DNA of 64,000 nt from Streptomyces sp. NBC_01429 (GTDB lineage Bacteria > Actinomycetota > Actinomycetes > Streptomycetales > Streptomycetaceae). The stretch covers positions 2,016,501 to 2,080,500 of the forward strand of contig NZ_CP109599.1 in assembly GCF_036231945.1 (NCBI RefSeq), read 5' to 3'. Of the stretch, positions 7,660-16,894 are shown piece after piece. Both the position numbers and the translations under genes were made by a program. Numbering within the stretch: position 1 is the first letter of the stretch; each line of letters starts with the position of its first letter. Under the pieces are notes generated by a model, which was given only the letters and a program-made list of their open reading frames with translations, had not been told where the DNA came from and did not search any database.

Positions 7660-10600
7660 TCACCGGAGTCGCTGGCTGATGACCTTGGACACCCCGTCCC
7701 CCTGCATGGAGACCCCGTACAGCGCGTCGGCGACCTCCATGGTCCGCTTCTGATGCGTGATCACGATGAGCTGGGAACTCTCCCGCAGCTCCCGCATGAT
7801 CCGGATCAGCCGCTGGAGGTTGGTGTCGTCGAGCGCCGCCTCCACCTCGTCCATCACATAGAACGGGCTCGGCCTGGCCTTGAAGATCGACACCAGCAGC
7901 GCCACGGCCGTCAGCGACCGTTCGCCGCCGGAGAGCAGCGACAGCCGCTTGACCTTCTTCCCCGGCGGCCTGGCCTCGACGTCCACTCCGGTGGTGAGCA
8001 TGTTCGCCGGGTCGGTCAGGACCAGCCGGCCCTCGCCGCCCGGGAAGAGCCGGGAGAAGACGCCCTCGAACTCCTCGGCGGTGTCCCGGTACGCCTCGGT
8101 GAAGACCTGCTCGATCCGCTCGTCGACGTCCTTGACGACCAGCAGCAGATCGCTCCGGGTCTTCTTCAGGTCGGCCAGCTGCTCGGAGAGGAACCGGTGC
8201 CGCTCCTCCAGCGCCGCGAACTCCTCAAGAGCCAGCGGATTCACCTTTCCGAGCTGCTGATACGCCCGTTCGGCCGCCCGCAGCCGCTTCTCCTGCTCGG
8301 ACCGCACGTACGGCACCGGCCGATGGCGCGGGTGCGCGGGATCGTCGGGCAGCTCCTCGCCCTCGGCGGGCGGTGACGGCGGTACGGGCTGGGCGGGCCC
8401 GTACTCGTCGATCAGCCCGGCCGGCTCCACGCCGAGCTCCTCCAGGGCCCTGGCCTCCAACTGCTCGATGCGCAACCGCTTCTCGGCGCCGAGCACCTCG
8501 CCCCGGTGGACGGAGTCGGTGAGCCTGTCCAGCTCGCTCTTGAGGGCGCGGCCCCGGTCCCGCTCGGCGGTCAGCTCCTGTTCGCGTACGGCCCTGGCCT
8601 CCTCGGCGGCGGCCCGCCCGGTTTCGGCGCGCACGACCGACACCTCGACGTGCGCCAGCAGTTGCCGGGCGCCGGCCGCGACCGCGCCGGCGACCCGGGC
8701 CTCGTGGCGCAGCCGCGCCCTGCGGCGCTCCGTGCGGGTCCGCGCCTCGCGCTCGGCGCGGGCGGCCCGGTCGAGTCCGTCGGCGCGGCCCGCGAGCGCC
8801 CTCACCCGCTCCTCGTGCGTACGCACCTGGAGACGCGCCTCCATCTCAGTCTGCCGGGCGTTGGCGCCGTCGGCCGCGAGCCGGTCCCGTACGGAGGTGT
8901 CGGGCTCGTCCTCTCCCTCCCCGAAGGGGGAGGACTCCTCGGCGTTCAGCAGCCGCTCGGCCAGCTCCTCCGCCTCGGCGGTGGCGCGCTCCAGCGCCTC
9001 TTCCGCGCGGGCGACGGCGGCGGCCGTGCGCTCGGCCTCCCCCTCGGCGCCCCTGGCCTGCCCGGCGAGCCGTCCGAGCCGCCCCGACACCTCGGACCTC
9101 TCCCGGTCGGCCGCCCGGCGCCATACGTCCAGTTCCTCGACGAGCGCCGCGCACGCGGCCCGCCGCGCGGTGGCGGTGCGCTGTTCCTCGGCCAGTTCCG
9201 CGCACCGTACGTCCAGCCGCGCCAGTTCGGCGGCGGCCTCGTCGACGGAGGCCCGCACCTCCAGCAGGCTCGGCGCCCCGGCGGAGCCGCCGTGCGCGAA
9301 GTGGGTGCCGAGCACATCGCCCTCGGCGGTCACGGCGGTCAGCCCGGGGTGCGCGGCCAGCAGCTCCTCGGCGTCTTCGAGGGTCGCCACCACCACCGTG
9401 TCGCCCACCAGCCGCGCCACGGCCGCCATCAGCTCGGCCGGTCCCCGGACGAGGTCGATGGCGTACGGCGCGGCGACAGCGGTGCGTACGGTGCCGGGCT
9501 CGTGCGCCGCGCGCGGTGCGCCGCCCCCACCGCCGGGCCCGCCGCCCTGCGGGGGAACCCCGCCCCGGGCGGGCTCCTCGGTGGCCTGGCCTGGGACGCC
9601 CGCCACCGCGTCGGCCGGCGGGCCGCCCAGCAGGAGCGCCGCGCGCCCGGCGTCCTGCCGGCGCAGCAGGCGGATGGCGTCGGCGGCGGCCGAGGGGCCC
9701 GCGACGGCGATGGCGTCGGCGGCGGCGCCGAGGGCGGCGGCCACCGGGATCTCGTGGCCGGGGGTGACGGTCAGCAGCTCGGCCGCCGGGCCGAGGAGCC
9801 CGGTGAGCCGGTCGCGGGCGTCGAGCAGGGCCCCGGTTCCGTCCTTGCGGCGCAGGCCGAGGGCGAGGGCGTCGTGGCGGGCGGTGAGGGCCGCGCGGGC
9901 GCGCTCGGCGGTGGTGGCGGCCTCGCGCGCGGCGCTCAGCGCGCTCTCGGCGTCGGACAGCGCGCGCCGGGCCGTCTCGTACCGCAGCGCCAGCTCCCGG
10001 TCCTCGGTGTCCAGCCCGGCCACCTCGGCTTCGAGCTGCTCGTACTCCTCCCGCGACGCGGCCGCGCGCGCGGCCGCGTCGTCGCGCGCGGCGGCGAGGC
10101 GGCCGATCTCGGCCCGGGCGGACGCCGCCCGGCCGCGGGCGGCGGTGACCTGGCCGGAGAGCCGGGCGAGCCCTTCGCGGCGGTCGGCGAGGGCGCGGGC
10201 GGCGTCCTTCAGCCGGCGTTCCTCGGCGGCGAGTTCCCGCTCCAGCTCGGCGCGGTGCGTGACGGTGTCCTCGCGCGCGTGCTCGGCGGCCTCCAGCGCG
10301 GCGGTCAGCTCGGCCTCCTGCTCGCGGATCCGGGCGGCCTCGCGCTCCAGATCCTCGGGGTCGCGGCCGCGGGGCTCCTCCGGGGGCGCGGCGGTGGCGC
10401 TGGTGACCCGCGCGTCGGCGAGCGAGATCGTGCCGCGTACCCGTTCGGCCAGCTGGGACAGCTCGTACCAGGTCTGCTGGGCGCGCTGGAGCCGCGGCGC
10501 GAGCCGCCGTACCTCGTCCTCCAGCTCCGCCTCCCGGACGAGCGCGGCCTTCAGCCTGGTCTCCGCGTCCTCCTTGCGGCGCTTGAGTTCCGCCTCGTCG

Positions 10601-11337
10601 GCGATCTCCGTACGCAGAGCATCACGCAGGGTCACCAGATCGTCGGCGAGCAGCCGCAGGCGCGCGTCGCGCAGATCGGCCTGGATGACTGCGGCCCGCC
10701 GGGCGACCGCGGCCTGCCTTCCGAGCGGTTTGAGCTGCCGCCGCAGTTCGTCGGTCAGATCCTGGACGCGGGCGAGATTCGCCTTCATCGCCTCCAGTTT
10801 CCGCAGCGCCTTCTCTTTTCGCTTGCGGTGCTTGAGTACCCCCGCGGCCTCTTCGATGAAGGCGCGGCGGCCCATGGGATCGGCGTGCAGTACGGAGTCG
10901 AGCTGCCCCTGCCCGACGATCACATGCATCTCGCGTCCGATGCCGGAGTCGGAGAGCAGTTCCTGGATATCGAGCAGTCGGCAGGTATCGCCATTGAGCT
11001 GGTATTCGCTGCCGCCGTTGCGGAACATGATCCGCGTAATGGTGACCTCGGCATAGTCGATGGGCAGCGCACCGTCGGAGTTGTCGATGGTGAGCGAGAC
11101 CTCGGCGCGGCCGAGTGGCGGCCTTCCGGTGGTACCGGCGAAGATCACGTCTTCCATTTTTCCGCCGCGCAGGGACTTCGCGCCCTGTTCTCCCATGACC
11201 CAGGAGAGCGCGTCCACGACATTCGACTTGCCGGACCCGTTCGGGCCCACGACGCAGGTGATACCAGGCTCGAAGCGCAGCGTCGTGGCGGAGGCGAAGG
11301 ATTTGAACCCGCGCAGGGTCATGGCCTTGAGGTGCAC
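7660..11337 (-). CDS. smc: Chromosome segregation ATPase SMC
   Basis: The 1225-residue SMC protein condenses and segregates the chromosome with ScpA/ScpB. The N-terminal Walker A is GPNGSGKSN and QLNG/SGIGREMHVIVGQGQLD follows. Two long Glu/Ala/Arg-rich coiled coils flank a hinge at roughly residues 510-670. C-terminal LSGGERSLTA signature and Walker B VMDEVEAALDD are intact. The start is GTG at VHLKAMTLRGFKSF, the usual SMC N-terminus; 22 upstream codons are not family-like. The hinge carries a Gly/Pro-rich insert at about residues 579-612. Confidence 0.97.
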   Translation of the reverse strand: MHLKAMTLRGFKSFASATTLRFEPGITCVVGPNGSGKSNVVDALSWVMGEQGAKSLRGGKMEDVIFAGTTGRPPLGRAEVSLTIDNSDGALPIDYAEVTITRIMFRNGGSEYQLNGDTCRLLDIQELLSDSGIGREMHVIVGQGQLDSVLHADPMGRRAFIEEAAGVLKHRKRKEKALRKLEAMKANLARVQDLTDELRRQLKPLGRQAAVARRAAVIQADLRDARLRLLADDLVTLRDALRTEIADEAELKRRKEDAETRLKAALVREAELEDEVRRLAPRLQRAQQTWYELSQLAERVRGTISLADARVTSATAAPPEEPRGRDPEDLEREAARIREQEAELTAALEAAEHAREDTVTHRAELERELAAEERRLKDAARALADRREGLARLSGQVTAARGRAASARAEIGRLAAARDDAAARAAASREEYEQLEAEVAGLDTEDRELALRYETARRALSDAESALSAAREAATTAERARAALTARHDALALGLRRKDGTGALLDARDRLTGLLGPAAELLTVTPGHEIPVAAALGAAADAIAVAGPSAAADAIRLLRRQDAGRAALLLGGPPADAVAGVPGQATEEPARGGVPPQGGGPGGGGGAPRAAHEPGTVRTAVAAPYAIDLVRGPAELMAAVARLVGDTVVVATLEDAEELLAAHPGLTAVTAEGDVLGTHFAHGGSAGAPSLLEVRASVDEAAAELARLDVRCAELAEEQRTATARRAACAALVEELDVWRRAADRERSEVSGRLGRLAGQARGAEGEAERTAAAVARAEEALERATAEAEELAERLLNAEESSPFGEGEDEPDTSVRDRLAADGANARQTEMEARLQVRTHEERVRALAGRADGLDRAARAEREARTRTERRRARLRHEARVAGAVAAGARQLLAHVEVSVVRAETGRAAAEEARAVREQELTAERDRGRALKSELDRLTDSVHRGEVLGAEKRLRIEQLEARALEELGVEPAGLIDEYGPAQPVPPSPPAEGEELPDDPAHPRHRPVPYVRSEQEKRLRAAERAYQQLGKVNPLALEEFAALEERHRFLSEQLADLKKTRSDLLLVVKDVDERIEQVFTEAYRDTAEEFEGVFSRLFPGGEGRLVLTDPANMLTTGVDVEARPPGKKVKRLSLLSGGERSLTAVALLVSIFKARPSPFYVMDEVEAALDDTNLQRLIRIMRELRESSQLIVITHQKRTMEVADALYGVSMQGDGVSKVISQRLR

Positions 11338-11466
11338 GCCGCCGGACTCTACCCGGCGCGGATCGCCCTTTGGCGGTTTCACCGGCGAACGCGCGGGGCA
11401 CATCAGTCGTTAAGAAAGAGCCCGCAACGCCAACCACGCTTCGTGGAACGGAAGATGGAAAGAAAG

Positions 11467-11488
11467 AAGGGACGCCGAAGCGTCCCTT
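11467..11488 (-). terminator. UUCG-loop intrinsic terminator
   Basis: A perfect 9-bp stem (AAGGGACGC/GCGTCCCTT) closes a TTCG tetraloop on the minus strand and is followed there by CTTTCTTTCC. It lies 48 nt after the stop of the small coiled-coil gene and before smc. Confidence 0.75.
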
Positions 11489-11535
11489 GCATATCTTGCG
11501 GAGTGTCTCTCACCTGACCCCGGCGGGGGCTGTCG

Positions 11536-11754
11536 TCAGGTGAGCGCGGGCTCCGCCTGGGGTACGTCAATGTCGATGCCGTCGAGCAGCGACTCTCCGG
11601 GGTGCTGTGCGACAGCAGCATTCAGCACGTCGTTCTCGGACTGGATCCGTACAAGTTCGGATTCGAGGTCCTGGACGCGCTGCTGAAGCCGTCGCATCTC
11701 GGCGAGGAGTCGCGGGTCGGAGCCGCCGACATAACCGAGAAGCGCCTTTGCCAT
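11536..11754 (-). CDS. Small conserved coiled-coil protein
   Basis: A 72-residue protein with a strong GGAGGA site 7 nt before its ATG. The middle (LLAEMRRLQQRVQDLESELVRIQSENDVLNAAV, residues about 17-49) has heptad-like Leu spacing, so a short coiled coil is likely. The C-terminal part is acidic. I recall similar small proteins beside smc in Streptomyces but know no function. A terminator separates it from smc, so it is probably transcribed alone. Confidence 0.7.
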   Translation of the reverse strand: MAKALLGYVGGSDPRLLAEMRRLQQRVQDLESELVRIQSENDVLNAAVAQHPGESLLDGIDIDVPQAEPALT

Positions 11755-12133
11755 GATGAATGGTCCTCCACACTGAGTGACCGACCGAATGCGGTGTGGG
11801 TCGTGAGGGAAATTGCACCCGCGGTGCCTGGCAGTGCTTGTTCTTCACTGCGGTTCCTACTGCCAAACAGCTGAGGTGCGCGGGGATTCCAGAGTCTCAC
11901 CAAAAAGTTTGACGGTCAACACGATCACAGCCCGTACCCATGGGCGGCCGGGGGCTCGGGGCCGCTTCTGGCGCGGCGCCGGCTCTCTCGCGGGGCCCTG
12001 GGGCGTGGAGATCGTCGTATCCCGCGAAGCCTGGCACGACCGGCCGTTCCTGGCAACCACCAGGTCATCGCTGACCTGCGTATATGCCAAGGGCATTCCG
12101 GGGCCTCCGGAGGCCGGTCGCGCGGTGGACGGA
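11755..12133. other. Intergenic region without an assigned gene
   Basis: About 380 nt. On the minus strand, TTGACC near 11911-11920 could be a -35 for the small coiled-coil gene, but the -10 is poor. The half next to acyP is GC-rich and featureless. No RNA gene is recognised. Confidence 0.3.
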
Positions 12134-12415
12134 TCAGCGGATGGCGAAGCTCTCGTAGCCGCCGCGCGGGGTGTCCCAGATCTCAGTGACTCCCGTTACC
12201 CGCCCGGGTGTGTCGGCGGACATCAGCCACTCCAGCAGGCGGTGGCAATTCTCACGTGGCCCCTCGGCGACGACCTGAACCCTGCCGTCGTCCAGATTGA
12301 GGGCGAATCCGGTGAGCCCTCCGATCTCCAGAGCGTTGGCCCTGGTGAACCAGCGGAAGCCGACTCCTTGTACTCGACCGCGCACCCAGGCGGTGAGACG
12401 TACCTCTTCATTCAT
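12134..12415 (-). CDS. acyP: Acylphosphatase
   Basis: A 93-residue protein of standard acylphosphatase length. It has the phosphate-binding loop [16 protein letters not shown] with its catalytic Arg, and [17 protein letters not shown], which carries the catalytic Asn (normally GWVRNxxDG). The family hydrolyses carboxyl-phosphate bonds. It is a single gene with a weak ribosome-binding site. Confidence 0.92.
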   Translation of the reverse strand: MNEEVRLTAWVRGRVQGVGFRWFTRANALEIGGLTGFALNLDDGRVQVVAEGPRENCHRLLEWLMSADTPGRVTGVTEIWDTPRGGYESFAIR

Positions 12416-12550
12416 GCCCGCAAGCTAACCCGGCCATTTGCCCGCTGGGCCCGGCGCCCCCACGTGCCATGCCGTACAGTCCCCTCGCAATGAGCCTCAC
12501 TCGTACGGGTGAGTCACGTTGTCGTCGAGAGCATGAGGAAGGCACAGCGG

Positions 12551-13519
12551 ATGGGACGCCATCGACGGAACGACGCGCCCGGCGCGCCCGTCGTCTCCCC
12601 CGACGCCCGCGCGTTGGGCTCGCACGGAGACGACGCCGCGGCGGCCGGCCACGGCACGGGTGGCGCCGCGCGCCGCAAGGGGCGGGTGGCCAGGCCGGTC
12701 AGGACCGGGCTGCTGGGTGCCTCGGCGGCCATGGCGGTGGGAGCGGTGGCGGTCGCCTCCGGCCTGCTGCCCGGCGGCGGTCAGTTCACGGTCAACGGCG
12801 GCGGCGCCACGGGCGAGCAGATCCGCAGCGACATCGCGCCCGAGCTCGAGCAGCAGGGCGGTGCCTCCGAGGAGCCCACCCGCGACGCGTCGGTCTCCCC
12901 GAGCCGGGGCGCCGAGCGGACGAAGGCGCCCGCGAAGTCGGCCTCGCCCTCGGCCAAGCCCAGCGCCACCCCTTCGAAGGAATCCAAGGCCGCCGCCGCG
13001 CCGCCGAAGCCGACGGTGACCGAGACCCCCTCGGGCCCGGGATCCGGTGCGTCCTCCGGCTCGGGTACGGACTCGGGACCGGCCTCGGGTACGGCGCCAG
13101 CGACCGAGAACGCCACCGAGGACCGCGCCGTCGTCGCGCCCGACTCCGCCACCGCCGCCGCCGTCCTCTCCCTGGTCAACAAGGAGCGGGCCAAGGTGGG
13201 ATGCGCGGCGGTGCGCGCCGACGCGAGCCTGGACGCGCTGGCGCAGGCGTTCAGCGACGACATGGCGGCGCGCGGCTTCTTCGACCACACCGACCCGGAC
13301 GGCAGGACGCCCTGGGACCGGGCCGACAAGGCGGGCGTCAAGAACCTCGGCGGCGAGAACATAGCCAGGGGGCAGGCCACCGCCCAGGCGGTGATGGAGT
13401 CCTGGATGAACAGCGACGGCCATCGCGCGAACATACTGAACTGCGACTACACGCGCCTCGGCGTCGGGGTGCACACCGGCTCGGGCGGTCCGTGGTGGAC
13501 CCAGGACTTCGGCTTCTGA
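12551..13519 (+). CDS. Membrane-anchored or secreted CAP-domain protein
   Basis: A 322-residue protein. An Arg-rich cytoplasmic N-terminus (MGRHRRND) is followed by a hydrophobic segment at about residues 58-80 (GLLGASAAMAVGAVAVASG), a Ser/Pro/Lys-rich linker, and a C-terminal CAP/SCP domain of about 120 residues. Visible motifs are LVNKERAKVGC, HTDPDGRTPWDRA, GENIARG and SWMNSDGHRANIL. Bacterial CAP-domain proteins are extracellular; their biochemical role is mostly unknown. The start is the ATG with AGGAAGG 8 nt upstream; 14 further codons are open. Confidence 0.88.
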   Translation: MGRHRRNDAPGAPVVSPDARALGSHGDDAAAAGHGTGGAARRKGRVARPVRTGLLGASAAMAVGAVAVASGLLPGGGQFTVNGGGATGEQIRSDIAPELEQQGGASEEPTRDASVSPSRGAERTKAPAKSASPSAKPSATPSKESKAAAAPPKPTVTETPSGPGSGASSGSGTDSGPASGTAPATENATEDRAVVAPDSATAAAVLSLVNKERAKVGCAAVRADASLDALAQAFSDDMAARGFFDHTDPDGRTPWDRADKAGVKNLGGENIARGQATAQAVMESWMNSDGHRANILNCDYTRLGVGVHTGSGGPWWTQDFGF

Positions 13520-13572
13520 CCCGCGCACCGCGCCCCGCGGCCCGTACCCGGCGCTGGATCACTTACTACGAG

Positions 13573-13599
13573 AAAGCGCCACCTATGGGGTGGCGCTTT
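13573..13599 (+). terminator. Intrinsic terminator after the CAP-domain gene
   Basis: An 11-bp perfect stem (AAAGCGCCACC/GGTGGCGCTTT) with a 5-nt loop is followed by TTTTCGATT. It lies between the CAP-domain gene and the HxlR gene on the same strand, so the latter needs its own promoter or readthrough. Confidence 0.75.
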
Positions 13600-13619
13600 T
13601 CGATTGTAAGGTGACCGAT

Positions 13620-14021
13620 ATGGACGGTCATCCCGCCGACTGCGGCCTCTCCGCCTTCGACGTCTTCGCCCGGGGGTGTCCCTCGCGCCCCACGCTGGAG
13701 CATGTGACGGGCCGCTGGGGCTCCCTCACGCTCGGCGCCCTGTCCTGCGGCCGGCTGCGCTTCAACGAGCTGCGCCGCCGGGTGGACGGGGTGAGCGAGA
13801 AGATGCTCTCCCAGACCCTGCACGCGCTGGAACGGGACGGGCTCGTCCACCGCGAGGCACAGCCGGTCAACCCGCCGCGCGTGGACTACGAGCTGACCCC
13901 GCTGGGCCGGGACGTGGCCGGTCGGCTGCTGGACCTGATCGCGCTGGTCGAAGGGCGGATGCCCGAGGTGCTCTCGGCCCAGGAGCGCTACGACGCGGCG
14001 CGCGGCGCCACCGCCCCGTAG
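13620..14021 (+). CDS. HxlR-family winged-helix transcriptional regulator
   Basis: A 133-residue protein with a Cys-containing start region (FARGCPSRPTLEHVTGRWG) and a winged helix (LRFNELRRRVDGVSEKMLSQTLHALERDGLVHR), then DYELTPLG. This is the standard HxlR layout. HxlR proteins often sense electrophiles or oxidants through the conserved Cys. The ATG follows AAGGTGA. No obvious divergent target gene is present; mutM is convergent. Confidence 0.88.
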   Translation: MDGHPADCGLSAFDVFARGCPSRPTLEHVTGRWGSLTLGALSCGRLRFNELRRRVDGVSEKMLSQTLHALERDGLVHREAQPVNPPRVDYELTPLGRDVAGRLLDLIALVEGRMPEVLSAQERYDAARGATAP

Positions 14022-14035
14022 CGCGGACCGGGCGC

Positions 14036-14896
14036 CTACGCGGTGGCGCGCGGCGCGGGCTGGCAGCGCGGGCAGAAGTAGCTGGACCGGTTCATCCACG
14101 GCCGCCGCCGCATCGGGGTCCCGCAGCGGCGGCAGGGCTCGTCCTCCCGCCCGTACGCGTCCAGCGACCGGTCGAAGTACCCGGACTGGCCGTTCACATT
14201 GACGTACAGGCTGTCGAAGCTGGTGCCACCGGCGTCGAGGGCCGCGTTCATCACGTCCCGGACATGCCCCAGCAGCTCCGCCGCGCGCGGCCGGGTGAGG
14301 GTCGCGGTGGGGCGTTCGTAGTGGAGCCTGGCGCGCCAGAGCGCCTCGTCCGCGTAGATATTGCCCACACCGCTGATCAGCGACTGGTCGAGCAGCGCGC
14401 GCTTGATGGTCGTACGGCGCAGCCGCAGCGCGGCGAAGAACGCGGCGTCGTCGAACTCCGGGTCCAGCGGGTCGCGGGCGATGTGCGCGATGACGTCCGG
14501 CACCCCGTCGGGGGTGTTGTCGTGGACCGAGAGCCCGCCGAAGGTGCGCTGGTCGACGAAGCGCAGTTCGGTGGCGAGGTCGTCGGCGAAGCGGATCCGG
14601 ATCCGCAGATGCTTCTCGTCGGGCGCGGACCGGGGCTGGACGAGCAGCTGACCGCTCATCCCCAGGTGGCCGAGGACCGAGGCGTCCGTGTCCGTGAGCG
14701 GCAGCCACAGATACTTGCCGCGCCGGCGGGCCGCGCCGATGGTGTGCCCCTTCAGCCGGGCCGCGAAGTCCTCGCCCCCGGCCAGGTGGCGCCGTACCGC
14801 GCGCGGGTGCAGTACTTCGGTCGCGGCGACGGTACGGCCGGCGACCCAGCGTTCGAGTCCACGCCGGACGACTTCGACCTCGGGCAGCTCGGGCAC
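14036..14896 (-). CDS. mutM: Formamidopyrimidine-DNA glycosylase (Fpg/MutM)
   Basis: A 286-residue base-excision repair enzyme that removes 8-oxoguanine and FaPy lesions. The mature N-terminus PELPEVE supplies the catalytic Pro and Glu. Other landmarks are LGMSGQL, the helix-two-turn-helix region [13 protein letters not shown], and a C-terminal zinc finger CRRCG...CPRC. The GTG start directly precedes the catalytic Pro. rnc lies just upstream on the same strand, as is common in actinobacteria. Confidence 0.95.
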   Translation of the reverse strand: MPELPEVEVVRRGLERWVAGRTVAATEVLHPRAVRRHLAGGEDFAARLKGHTIGAARRRGKYLWLPLTDTDASVLGHLGMSGQLLVQPRSAPDEKHLRIRIRFADDLATELRFVDQRTFGGLSVHDNTPDGVPDVIAHIARDPLDPEFDDAAFFAALRLRRTTIKRALLDQSLISGVGNIYADEALWRARLHYERPTATLTRPRAAELLGHVRDVMNAALDAGGTSFDSLYVNVNGQSGYFDRSLDAYGREDEPCRRCGTPMRRRPWMNRSSYFCPRCQPAPRATA

Positions 14897-14992
14897 GGCG
14901 ACTGGCTCCTCATCGGGGGGGTACGGGAACGGGAGACGCCCCTCGCGCCGGAAGCGACGCGAGGGGCGTATCAGGAAGAAGAGCACGAAGGC

Positions 14993-15868
14993 TCAGGCGT
15001 CGGCCTGATCCACCGGGGTCCGGTCCGCGGGACCGGAGTCCGGCGGAGCCTGCTCGGCGGGAACCGAAGAGGTGTCGGCGTCCGCTTCGGTACCGGCCTT
15101 CGCTTCGGCCGCGGACCCGCCCGCGGCCTTCCGCTCGTCCGCGGCGGTCCGGATGGCCCGCCAGGCGGACTCCGCCGCCTGCTGCTCCGCTTCCTTCTTG
15201 CTGCGGCCGGTGCCGGTGCCGTACGAGACACCACCGACGCGGGCGGCAGCGGTGAAGGTCTTCTCGTGGTCGGGTCCCGTCTCCGTGACGAGATACTCGG
15301 GCACGCCGAGACTCTCCGCCGCGGTGAGTTCCTGGAGACTGGTCTTCCAGTCCAGGCCCGCCCCGAGATTCGAGGACCTGTCGATCAGCGGGTCGAAGAG
15401 CCGGTGTACCAGCTCGGACGCCGCGTCGAGGCCCTGGTCCAGATAGACGGCGCCGATCACCGCTTCAAGGGTGTCGGCGAGGATGGACGCCTTGTCCCGG
15501 CCGCCCGTGCCCTCTTCGCCCCGGCCGAGCCGGATGAAGGAGCCGAGTTCGAGGCCGCGGCCCACTTCCGCCAGCGCACGTGAATTGACCACCGCGGCCC
15601 GCAATTTGGCCAGCTGGCCTTCAGGCAGATCGGGGTGGATCCGGTACAGCGTGTCCGTGACCACCAGGCCGAGCACCGAATCCCCGAGGAATTCGAGCCG
15701 CTCGTTGGTGGGCAGACCGCCGTTCTCGTACGCGAACGAGCGATGGGTCAGCGCACGTACCAGAAGGGCGGTCTCGAGCTGATACCCGAGCCGCCCTTCC
15801 AGAAGCGTGTGGGACGAGGCTGTGCTGACATTGTCTGTCTGCTTCTTGGCATGGGACAGTTCAGACAT
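14993..15868 (-). CDS. rnc: Ribonuclease III
   Basis: A 291-residue double-strand-specific endoribonuclease. The nuclease domain has the signature [10 protein letters not shown] at residues 55-64 and [16 protein letters not shown] dsRBD follows ([16 protein letters not shown]... [14 protein letters not shown]). The C-terminus is an extra acidic, low-complexity tail of about 55 residues. In S. coelicolor this gene is absB, a global regulator of antibiotic production. The ATG has GAGAGG 4 nt upstream. It is the downstream part of a run rsmD-coaD-DivIVA-like-DUF177-rpmF-rnc. Confidence 0.96.
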   Translation of the reverse strand: MSELSHAKKQTDNVSTASSHTLLEGRLGYQLETALLVRALTHRSFAYENGGLPTNERLEFLGDSVLGLVVTDTLYRIHPDLPEGQLAKLRAAVVNSRALAEVGRGLELGSFIRLGRGEEGTGGRDKASILADTLEAVIGAVYLDQGLDAASELVHRLFDPLIDRSSNLGAGLDWKTSLQELTAAESLGVPEYLVTETGPDHEKTFTAAARVGGVSYGTGTGRSKKEAEQQAAESAWRAIRTAADERKAAGGSAAEAKAGTEADADTSSVPAEQAPPDSGPADRTPVDQADA

Positions 15869-15887
15869 TGAGCCTCTCACCAGCCGC

Positions 15888-16061
15888 TCAGACCTCGAGG
15901 ACCTGGCGCTTGTTATAGGTGCCGCAGCTCGGGCACGCGATGTGCTGGAGCTTCGGCTCCTGGCAACGCTCACACGAAACCAGGTTGGGGACCGCAGCCT
16001 TCCACTGCGACCGGCGGTGGCGCGTGTTGCTGCGCGACATCTTCCGCTTCGGAACAGCCAC
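15888..16061 (-). CDS. rpmF: 50S ribosomal protein L32, zinc-binding form
   Basis: A 57-residue protein with the L32 start [19 protein letters not shown] and two CxxC pairs (CERC, CPSC) forming a zinc ribbon. The GTG start overlaps nothing and lies 2 nt after the stop of the DUF177 gene, so translation is probably coupled. The DUF177-rpmF pair is conserved across bacteria. Confidence 0.95.
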   Translation of the reverse strand: MAVPKRKMSRSNTRHRRSQWKAAVPNLVSCERCQEPKLQHIACPSCGTYNKRQVLEV

Positions 16062-16063
16062 GG

Positions 16064-16744
16064 CTACTTCTCCTGCTTCTCGTCGACGCCCGCTTCGGCG
16101 CCGCCCATGTTGTCCTTCTCGCCGTCCTTGACGGTCTCGGCGAGTCCCTGCAGTGCCGCCCAACGGATGTCGACGGCGTCATGGTGGTGGTCCGGGTTCT
16201 CGTCCAGCCTGATCCCACATGTGGAACACAGACCGGCGCAGGTCTCCCGGCACACCGGCTGCATCGGCAGTGCGAGCACCACCGCGTCACGCAGCACGGG
16301 TTCGAGGTCGAACAGGCCGTCCTCGATGTAGAGCCTGTCCTCGTTCTCCTCCTCGGCGTCGTCGGCCGGCTCCGCGCGGACGCGGCCCCGGCTGTCGGAC
16401 TCGTGGTACGAGAACATCTCCTGGAAGTCCGCCGCCACTTCTTGGCTGAGCGGCTCCAGACACCTTACGCACTCCCCCTCGGCCGTCGCATCGGCGGTGC
16501 CCGTGACGAGCACCCCCTCCATGACGGATTCGAGGCGGAGGTTCAGCTCCACGGGCGCGCCCTCGGGAGCGCCGATCACCCCCGCGATACCGAAGTCCTT
16601 GGGGGCGGGCACCGAGCGGGTCACTTTCCTGAGCGCACCAGGACGCCGCCCCAGCTCGTGCGTGTCGAACACGAGGGGGTTGAGGTGGTCGAGGCGCGCG
16701 TTCAGGGCTTGTTCCCGCTTTCGGATCGTGAGGGGGGCCGCCAC
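16064..16744 (-). CDS. DUF177/YceD-family protein
   Basis: A YceD-family protein of about 210-226 residues, encoded immediately upstream of rpmF as in most bacteria. The family has been linked to 23S rRNA accumulation. It carries conserved Cys clusters CVRCLEP and [13 protein letters not shown] that suggest metal binding, and an acidic centre. The start is uncertain: a GTG is used here, but conserved sequence ([18 protein letters not shown]) begins at a CTG at 16705 that has GGGA 8 nt upstream and may be the real start. Confidence 0.85.
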   Translation of the reverse strand: MAAPLTIRKREQALNARLDHLNPLVFDTHELGRRPGALRKVTRSVPAPKDFGIAGVIGAPEGAPVELNLRLESVMEGVLVTGTADATAEGECVRCLEPLSQEVAADFQEMFSYHESDSRGRVRAEPADDAEEENEDRLYIEDGLFDLEPVLRDAVVLALPMQPVCRETCAGLCSTCGIRLDENPDHHHDAVDIRWAALQGLAETVKDGEKDNMGGAEAGVDEKQEK

Positions 16745-16894
16745 CGTCGCGAGAGCGAAGCGGGCAGCCTGAGCCGCGGATATGCACACGGCCGAAGGAC
16801 CAGGGTACTGGACCGGCCGCCATAGACCCAATCCAGGTCCGGTCCAGGTCCGCTCCAGCGGGGGGCCGGGCCCGCGGACCCGCGCCCCGGAGCC

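Noticed and set aside
8506..11517. A 1003-codon plus-strand frame opposite smc
   Set aside because: High-GC shadow of the smc third positions; composition is Gly/Arg-rich with no domain, while smc itself is unmistakable.
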